10,157 bases of DNA, from NCBI GenBank assembly GCA_030613125.1, contig JAUWMO010000104.1, forward strand, positions 1 through 10,157, written 5' to 3'. Shown here one piece after another: positions 5,448 to 10,157 of this stretch. The DNA comes from Bacteroidota bacterium. Its GTDB lineage: Bacteria > Bacteroidota > Bacteroidia > Bacteroidales > VadinHA17. The position numbers and the translations under genes were made by a program. Position 1 is the first letter of the stretch. Every line of letters begins with the position of its first letter. The notes under the pieces were generated by a model, which was not told the DNA's origin, searched no databases, and saw nothing but the letters and a program-made list of their open reading frames with translations.

Positions 5448-6428
5448 TTAAAGATCCTGCTTTTCTGAATCAGATAATAAATCCTCTTTTCTGATCAGAA
5501 CATCCTTAATAAAGGTTTTATCCTCATCGGTAAAATATGATTCCGGGTTAATGGTGGAATGCAGAACCCATTCTCCTTCAGGTGTTTCATATGCCTGAAC
5601 TACAATGGATTCCATATTATTCCCTTCAATGGTTATTTGACATGATGACTGAAGTGGTGGTATAAATCCGTCTTTAAAAACTGATTTTCTAATGGTACTG
5701 ATTTTCTGAAGGTATTTCTCCATTTTTAGCGAATCAACAGCAACATTCCCTATCTTCCAGCTATTTTCAACCTTTTCAACAATAAAGCTGCTATCGGCAA
5801 AGTATTCAAAACTAATTCTGGTTACATTATCTTTTGTCAACCGGATAAATCTTTGATCTCTCCATGAGTTGAAACCCTGGTTAAAAGTCATTGTTAAAAA
5901 GCCGTCGGTGGCATATACTTCATCTTTTCCGGCAATTCTGAAATAGGATGTACCTATAATATTTCCACGAGATCCGCCATAAGGATTCTGAACCTGTTTA
6001 TAGCTGAATTTTCCTATGTAAATATCCAGCACATTCTTACTTCCCTCCCTGATCTGCAGACGTGTGCCTAAAGAATCATTGACATGATAATCGGTCCATT
6101 TCCCCTTCTCCTTTGCCACCAACTGTCTGGGATTGATCCGGATAACTTCACCGAGCAGATTATGTACATTTCCCGGTTCAACGGGTGAACTAATATTTCC
6201 ACTTTTAACCCTCCATGAATTTCCGGTTCTGGTAAAATGAACTAACTCTCCATTCTCACTCCGGGGATACAACATAATCCCGGTAACTTCAGCTGTGTCT
6301 ATTTGAATTACATCTTTACTAAATGAACTTTCCCTTTTGCTTTCACGGAAAAATTTGCCTGTCAGGAAAATCCCGGTCAAAACAACAAAAATTATTAAAA
6401 GAGCCTTATTTTTATTTTTACCTGCCAT
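5448..6428 (-). CDS. DUF4340 domain-containing membrane-anchored protein
   Basis: The 326-residue protein starts with a basic segment and a hydrophobic helix (about 9-24), so it is anchored in the inner membrane with its bulk outside. The rest is beta-rich, with 'F-x-R-T-G-N-S-W-R-V' (65-74) and 'N-V-L-D-I-Y-I-G-K-F' (131-140), which fit the repeated modules of DUF4340. Members of this family are regularly encoded right after an ABC ATPase, an ABC-2 permease and a GldG-family gene, exactly as here, with 17 bases between this gene and the GldG stop. It is probably an accessory extracytoplasmic subunit of that ABC system, with no known activity of its own. It is the last gene of the operon; the 107 bases to the converging gene contain only a weak hairpin (5382-5398). 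Confidence 0.85.
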   Translation of the reverse strand: MAGKNKNKALLIIFVVLTGIFLTGKFFRESKRESSFSKDVIQIDTAEVTGIMLYPRSENGELVHFTRTGNSWRVKSGNISSPVEPGNVHNLLGEVIRINPRQLVAKEKGKWTDYHVNDSLGTRLQIREGSKNVLDIYIGKFSYKQVQNPYGGSRGNIIGTSYFRIAGKDEVYATDGFLTMTFNQGFNSWRDQRFIRLTKDNVTRISFEYFADSSFIVEKVENSWKIGNVAVDSLKMEKYLQKISTIRKSVFKDGFIPPLQSSCQITIEGNNMESIVVQAYETPEGEWVLHSTINPESYFTDEDKTFIKDVLIRKEDLLSDSEKQDL

Positions 6429-6445
6429 GTTTTTTACTTATGAAA

Positions 6446-7951
6446 TTAACTATAGTTTGCTTCAAGTCGTCTGATCCGGATTGATCTGTTTTTTTGATAC
6501 CGGTACAATCCATAAAAAATCACGAGGAAAATTGGTAAAAGAAAATTCAAATATTTAAGTAAGGCCTTTGTACCGTCCTCAATCTCTTTTATTGGTCTTG
6601 AAGTAACGGCCCGGGTCCTGAGCCCTATCAACCCGGTATCATCAGACAAATAATCAATACTATTGATCATCAGGTTGGCATTATCAGGGTTTATTTGTTG
6701 TCCCTGTGGACCAACCGGGAAATCGCCATCAGTTATGACAACAATTTTAGCCGGACTATCACCTGCAATATTTCCCTCCAGGATACCGGCTACCACAATT
6801 CCTTTCATGGGAAAATCGGATTCTGACCACTGTTTTTGAATATCAAAATACTGTGGGGCCCTGAGTGACCCGGATTTTTCAGAGGTAAATGCGATTGGCG
6901 TAAATGTGTATGCCGAATCGCCAATATAGGACAATGAACTGGCAAACTGCAGGACCACCGATTCAAGGCCTTCACTTACAGGGTGACTGGCAAAATTGCT
7001 TATTACAGGCAAAAAAGGAAAGTTCATATTTGATGAAAAACGAAACATTCCCTGTTGCTGCTGTACTGTAACGGCACCACACTGAACATCAACAATAAAA
7101 TCATCTTCAACCCTGATACCTTTATTTAAAAGCCATGTTTCCAATCGAGTATTTAAAGTGGTTCCGTAAGCATTCTGCAGATCACCCTGTACTTTGTTAA
7201 GTGCTATAAATAGTCCTCTTCCCGAGGCGAGAAAATTGTCAAGTTGAAATAAATGATCTATTGGAATACTGTCAGTGGGCCTGACAACAGCAATAGTTTT
7301 AATATGCGCAGGAATTTCTGTGGTATCAGTTAGTGTTAAAGGCTCAAACTGATACAAAATGCTCAAACCCTCGTATACCTGTAACAATTCTCCTATTCCA
7401 GGCTCTCCATGACCCTGTAGCAGAGCAACAGTTGGTTTATCTTTAACTGAAATTTTTTTTATAGCTGAAGAAAGTCCATACTCCATTGCTCCCTCCGGTT
7501 GTATAAAAGGAATTACTTCCTTCTCTTCTCCCTGAGATAAAACAGCACCTAAAAAGGCTTTTTGCTGTTTCATCTGATCTTTTTCCCGAACATTGATCAT
7601 AACAGGCTGAATACCTTCTTGTAAAGCATTCATTTCAATCTCTTCCTCTTTTCCCGGATCAACAAACTCATATACAAGCATTCCCTTTGAAACACTTGAG
7701 TATTCAACCAGCAGCTCCATAAAATCTTTTCTGACCTTGGCGATATACGGAGGCAGGTCTTTGGAAAAATAGGCTTTGACCGTAACCGGCTCATTAAGGT
7801 TGCGGAGTATATCTTTTGTTGCCTCGCTTAATGTATATTGTTTATCTTCAGTAAAATCCAACCTGACAAAAAACTGATCAGAAACAAGGTTCAGAACAAT
7901 CAGTATTGCTGTTACCAATATAGCTGTAATATAGAAACTGTTTATTTTCAT
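6446..7951 (-). CDS. gldG: GldG-family ABC transporter auxiliary protein
   Basis: This 501-residue protein (from ATG 7951) has a transmembrane helix at 7-24, then 'F-F-V-R-L-D-F-T-E-D-K-Q-Y-T-L-S' (27-42), the standard opening of GldG/ABC_transp_aux proteins. 'LLQGHGEP' (177-184) is the family's second hallmark. A last helix lies at about 468-483, followed by a basic tail. The large middle part is therefore extracytoplasmic, held by two helices. I prefer ATG 7951, 13 bases after the permease stop with ACAGGA just before it, because family members begin a few residues before the first helix. ATG 7978 (nine residues longer, AGGAGGA directly before it, overlapping the permease end) is possible; a TTG at 8005 is less likely. 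In gliding Bacteroidota GldG works with GldA and GldF, but this DUF4340-linked version also occurs in non-gliders, so the symbol is family-level only. Confidence 0.9.
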   Translation of the reverse strand: MKINSFYITAILVTAILIVLNLVSDQFFVRLDFTEDKQYTLSEATKDILRNLNEPVTVKAYFSKDLPPYIAKVRKDFMELLVEYSSVSKGMLVYEFVDPGKEEEIEMNALQEGIQPVMINVREKDQMKQQKAFLGAVLSQGEEKEVIPFIQPEGAMEYGLSSAIKKISVKDKPTVALLQGHGEPGIGELLQVYEGLSILYQFEPLTLTDTTEIPAHIKTIAVVRPTDSIPIDHLFQLDNFLASGRGLFIALNKVQGDLQNAYGTTLNTRLETWLLNKGIRVEDDFIVDVQCGAVTVQQQQGMFRFSSNMNFPFLPVISNFASHPVSEGLESVVLQFASSLSYIGDSAYTFTPIAFTSEKSGSLRAPQYFDIQKQWSESDFPMKGIVVAGILEGNIAGDSPAKIVVITDGDFPVGPQGQQINPDNANLMINSIDYLSDDTGLIGLRTRAVTSRPIKEIEDGTKALLKYLNFLLPIFLVIFYGLYRYQKNRSIRIRRLEANYS

Positions 7952-7964
7952 TCCTGTTCTCTTA

Positions 7965-8690
7965 TTAGTTTGAAACATTCCTCCTCGACAATGACAACTC
8001 AGCAAAATATAATCCCAGTATCATAAGGGAAATAAAAAAGATAAGGTCCCTGGAATCGATCACTCCCCTTGAGATACTCTCGAAATGTACAGTCATGCTG
8101 AGGTAATTAAAAACCTGACCAATAAATCCGGTAAAACTATTTGCCAGGATATCGAAAATAAGATGGAAGAAAAGACCCATAAAAAGAGCTGTTAAAAAAG
8201 CAATTATTTGATTATGGGTTATACTACTTGCAAACAATCCGATGCTGATATAAACTCCACTCATCAATACAAGACCCAGGTAACCGCAAATAACGGCACC
8301 CAAATCAAGGTTGCCAAGGTTTGTAACTGTAATAATGTAAGGAAGTGTAAATGCCAGGGCAATTATTATCAGAATCAGCGTAGATAGAAATTTACCCAGA
8401 ACCACCTCCCGGTCAGATACGGCCTTGGTCAAAAGGAGTTCAATTGTTCCCGATCGTTTTTCTTCCGCCAGTAATCTCATTGTCAGAGCAGGAATAAAAA
8501 AGAACAGGGTCCAGTAAGCGATACTGAAAAATGACCTGAGACTGGCCTGGCCTACCATAAAAATATCTGATCCGAAAAGCCAGGTAAAAAATCCACTAAA
8601 TCCAAGAAAAAGGATCAATATAACATAGGCGATCAGGGAATTAAAAAACGCACCCAACTCCCTTTTTGTAATTATCCAGATTTGTTTCAT
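7965..8690 (-). CDS. gldF: ABC-2 type permease (GldF-like)
   Basis: This 241-residue, strongly hydrophobic protein has about six transmembrane helices. Between helices 2 and 3 is the family's cytoplasmic motif, A-E-E-K-R-S-G-T-I-E-L-L-L-T (75-88), followed by 'K-A-V-S-D-R-E-V-V-L-G-K' (89-100). The N-terminus M-K-Q-I-W-I-I-T-K-R-E-L also fits. It forms the membrane channel or conformational part of an ABC system driven by the ATPase encoded 27 bases upstream. The length matches GldF (about 240). The substrate is unknown; in this family a mechanical or envelope role is as likely as transport. The gene lies between ATPase and GldG in the usual order. The symbol is family-level, not a claim of gliding. 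Confidence 0.9.
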   Translation of the reverse strand: MKQIWIITKRELGAFFNSLIAYVILILFLGFSGFFTWLFGSDIFMVGQASLRSFFSIAYWTLFFFIPALTMRLLAEEKRSGTIELLLTKAVSDREVVLGKFLSTLILIIIALAFTLPYIITVTNLGNLDLGAVICGYLGLVLMSGVYISIGLFASSITHNQIIAFLTALFMGLFFHLIFDILANSFTGFIGQVFNYLSMTVHFESISRGVIDSRDLIFFISLMILGLYFAELSLSRRNVSN

Positions 8691-8717
8691 TAAAATATTT
8701 AAAATTGTGTTATAACT

Positions 8718-9647
8718 TTAATTCATTGTAAGGTTCCTGAATATGTCTTCAAGTTTTGTTTCTATAGGAATTGATTCAGTAAGGATCCAGTTATTTTTAA
8801 CACAAAGCTGGAATATATCTTTCTTAGAACTTAAACCTGGTTTACTCTGTACCTCAAAACGGTTCACTTCCCTGCCTGCAAAGTCAACCATTGCAACAGT
8901 TGGCAATTCCTGAAGTGACTGAAAAATAACATTTGACTCACCCTCCTCTATCTTTACTCTCATTAATTCCTGACCCTGAGCCTGCTTACGGAGTGTATCA
9001 GCGGTGCCATCAGCAACAATCTTACCATTATGAATAATCAGGATCCTGTCACAAGTAGCCTCAACCTCCGGAAGTATGTGGGTGCATAAAATCACTGTTT
9101 TCTCCCTTCCCAATTCACGTATCAACTTCCTGATCTCAACAATCTGATTGGGATCAAGCCCTGATGTAGGCTCGTCCAGAATGAGAATTTCAGGATCATG
9201 GATCATTGCCTGGGCCAATCCTGTTCTCTGGCGGTAACCTTTTGACAGTTCTCCGATTTTCTTATGCTTTTCAGCATTCAATCCACATACTCTGACCATC
9301 TCATAAATCCTGCCATTAATTTTTTCTTTGGGGATGCCCTGCAGATTTGCGCAGAATTCAAGGTAATCGATAACAGGCATCTCATGATACAAAGGATTAT
9401 TTTCGGGAAGGTAACCAATATGTTTTTTTATCTCTTCGGCATTATCAAACAGGGATTTACCATCAATTTCAATATTCCCCATGGTAGGGATCAGGTAATT
9501 GGTGATCATCTTCACTGTAGTTGTTTTCCCTGCTCCGTTCGGGCCGAGGAAACCAAGAATCTCACCCGTATTCACCTCGAACGAGATTCTGTCAACTGCT
9601 CTTTGTGCTCCGAATGTTTTAGTTAAATTCTCAACTTTAATGTTCAT
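8718..9647 (-). CDS. gldA: ABC transporter ATP-binding protein (GldA-like)
   Basis: The 309-residue protein carries a complete ABC nucleotide-binding domain: Walker A GPNGAGKT (35-42), signature LSKGYRQR (134-141), Walker B ILILDEP (154-160), D-loop SGLD (162-165) and switch H190. The Q-loop position reads 'GYLPENNPLY' (78-87), with E82 in place of the usual Q; this is normal in the GldA/antibiotic-export ATPase group. The C-terminal 90 or so residues form the extra domain of GldA-type ATPases and end in 'T-K-L-E-D-I-F' (297-303). It supplies energy to the permease encoded next and sits at the cytoplasmic face. It is the first gene of the four-gene operon, with a -7 promoter match at 9697-9704, about 50 bases upstream. 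No catalytic residue is missing. The symbol denotes the family; the true role could be export or envelope maintenance. Confidence 0.92.
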   Translation of the reverse strand: MNIKVENLTKTFGAQRAVDRISFEVNTGEILGFLGPNGAGKTTTVKMITNYLIPTMGNIEIDGKSLFDNAEEIKKHIGYLPENNPLYHEMPVIDYLEFCANLQGIPKEKINGRIYEMVRVCGLNAEKHKKIGELSKGYRQRTGLAQAMIHDPEILILDEPTSGLDPNQIVEIRKLIRELGREKTVILCTHILPEVEATCDRILIIHNGKIVADGTADTLRKQAQGQELMRVKIEEGESNVIFQSLQELPTVAMVDFAGREVNRFEVQSKPGLSSKKDIFQLCVKNNWILTESIPIETKLEDIFRNLTMN

Positions 9648-9696
9648 TGCTTGTAATTACTTCCTTTTAATATGTTAATCCTTTAAAAAACGACGG

Positions 9697-9704
9697 CAAA
9701 TTTA
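9697..9704 (-). promoter_or_regulatory. Candidate -7 element of the ABC operon promoter
   Basis: Read on the minus strand this is TAAATTTG, an exact TAnnTTTG match, 49 bases before the ATG at 9647. A start about 7 bases downstream gives a leader near 40 bases. No TTG lies at the expected 19-21 base spacing; the nearest is 5-6 bases too far upstream, so the -33 half is weak. The same octamer occurs before the cytochrome b operon. Confidence 0.45.
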
Positions 9705-9775
9705 AAAATTTTGTGTAATGCTGTTATTCACCAATTATAGATTTAACAAAATTTAACATTGAAATAATCATTTTC

Positions 9776-9840
9776 GTATTAAAGGCTAAGGGATTTGACT
9801 GCTCATTTTAGCCTTAGCCTTAGCCTTAGCCTTAGCCTTA
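9776..9840 (+). repeat. Dispersed element bounded by AAGGCTAA/TTAGCCTT, copy 2, with TTAGCC tandem array
   Basis: GTATTA is followed by the arm AAGGCTAA (9782-9789), an 18-base core (9790-9807) and the arm TTAGCCTT (9808-9815). The second arm opens five perfect TTAGCC units plus TTA (9808-9840). The same order occurs on the minus strand at 3160-3115, with two core differences and a different hexamer count on each side. It lies upstream of the gldA promoter candidate, 6.6 kb from copy 1. Confidence 0.85.
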
Positions 9841-9881
9841 AGGAAAAATCATGTTCGTTTCAAAAGTATTTTAATGAATCT

Positions 9882-9945
9882 CCCCGCCGCAAGCAGCGGG
9901 GTATCTAAGTGGTATGTTACTTTTTCCATACACCGCAAGCGATGG
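9882..9945. repeat. GC-rich hairpin and a degenerate second copy
   Basis: CCCCGC (9882-9887) and GCGGGG (9896-9901) form a 6-bp stem around CGCAAGCA. CACCGCAAGCGATGGGG (9931-9947) resembles CGCCGCAAGCAGCGGGG at 9885-9901 but has lost part of the stem. Hairpins of this type are common dispersed repeats in Bacteroidota intergenic DNA. No U-tract follows either copy. Confidence 0.6.
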
Positions 9946-9962
9946 GGAATATAACCCTGTAA

Positions 9963-9990
9963 GATCCCGACGTGCTTCGCAGTCGGGATC
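9963..9990. repeat. Perfect 9-bp hairpin GATCCCGAC/GTCGGGATC
   Basis: GATCCCGAC (9963-9971) pairs perfectly with 9982-9990. Inside it, TGC-TTC-GCA (9973-9981) extends the stem past a bulged G, giving a 12-bp stem with a three-base loop. No U-tract follows, so a dispersed hairpin repeat is likelier than a terminator. Confidence 0.7.
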
Positions 9991-10001
9991 AGTTCGGCTT
10001 A

Positions 10002-10035
10002 ATGATTTTATTGCGGCTTCGACTTTTAAAATCAT
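10002..10035. repeat. AT-rich 9-bp inverted repeat ATGATTTTA/TAAAATCAT
   Basis: ATGATTTTA (10002-10010) and TAAAATCAT (10027-10035) are perfect inverted repeats around a 16-base GC-richer loop. It directly follows the hairpin at 9963-9990. Function unknown. Confidence 0.55.
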
Positions 10036-10157
10036 AGTCTCACTGATTTAAAAAATCCCGGCAAACAATAAAAACAATTCAACATTCACATAAAAATTGC
10101 ACGGTTTTTGTATGCATTAAATGTTTTAAAAAAATATAAATATCCGCATTTATACCT
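10036..10157. other. AT-rich end of window, no feature recognised
   Basis: I see no open frame of note, no RNA and no repeat here. It may be the upstream region of a gene beyond the right edge. Confidence 0.4.

Noticed and set aside
7952..8005. Longer N-terminus of the GldG-family gene from TTG 8005
   Set aside because: It adds a cysteine-containing leader not seen in the family and overlaps the permease end by 41 bases; ATG 7951 or 7978 fit better.
9264..9626. Plus-strand open frame opposite gldA
   Set aside because: It is antisense to a complete ABC ATPase with all motifs.
9808..9840. TTAGCC array as a CRISPR or telomere
   Set aside because: The units are contiguous hexamers with no spacers, and nothing else suggests a linear replicon end.

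Overview
The window looks like a chromosomal piece of a Bacteroidota (Bacteroidetes) genome, probably an uncultured anaerobic or facultative relative of the Bacteroidales/Marinilabiliales. The support is low GC content, TAnnTTTG-type promoter elements, almost no Shine-Dalgarno sequences, a GldA/GldF/GldG-type ABC cluster, and Bacteroidota-style REP hairpins with a RAYT transposase relic. The lineage is inferred from these features; no rRNA or other phylogenetic marker is present.

Left part (1-2719, all minus strand): a respiratory operon read right to left. It encodes a fused cytochrome b / subunit IV (444 aa), a Tat-type Rieske Fe-S protein (171 aa), and the N-terminal 230 residues of a membrane-anchored multiheme c-type cytochrome that runs off the left edge. 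Together they look like a menaquinol-oxidising bc-type complex in which a multiheme cytochrome takes the place of cytochrome c1. The best promoter candidate for this operon lies inside a large branched inverted repeat (2783-2842).

Middle (2720-4473): about 1.75 kb without an intact gene, dense in repeats. It holds a hairpin with degenerate GGCTNA-like hexamers, a GC-rich structured segment with a direct repeat, and one copy of a short element bounded by AAGGCTAA/TTAGCCTT. It also holds a cluster of GCCCTGAAAGGGC REP hairpins around an internally deleted RAYT transposase gene, a 20-bp nested palindrome, and the relic of a PAS-domain (DUF438-like) gene carrying short tandem repeats.

Right part: one plus-strand gene (4474-5340) encodes a divergent eIF2B/MtnA-superfamily protein without the catalytic cysteine. 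It converges on a four-gene minus-strand operon (9647 to 5448) with an ABC ATPase, an ABC-2 permease, a GldG-family membrane protein and a DUF4340 protein. These four very likely form one envelope-associated ABC system. The last 510 bases (9648-10157) carry the operon's promoter candidate, a second, inverted copy of the AAGGCTAA element with 5.5 TTAGCC hexamers, and a run of hairpins.

I see no CRISPR array, no tRNA or rRNA, and no complete insertion sequence. The most notable items are the c1-less bc operon with its promoter-embedded inverted repeat, the miniature RAYT derivative with 20-bp perfect inverted repeats, and the hexamer-flanked dispersed element. None of them amounts to a demonstrated new system.
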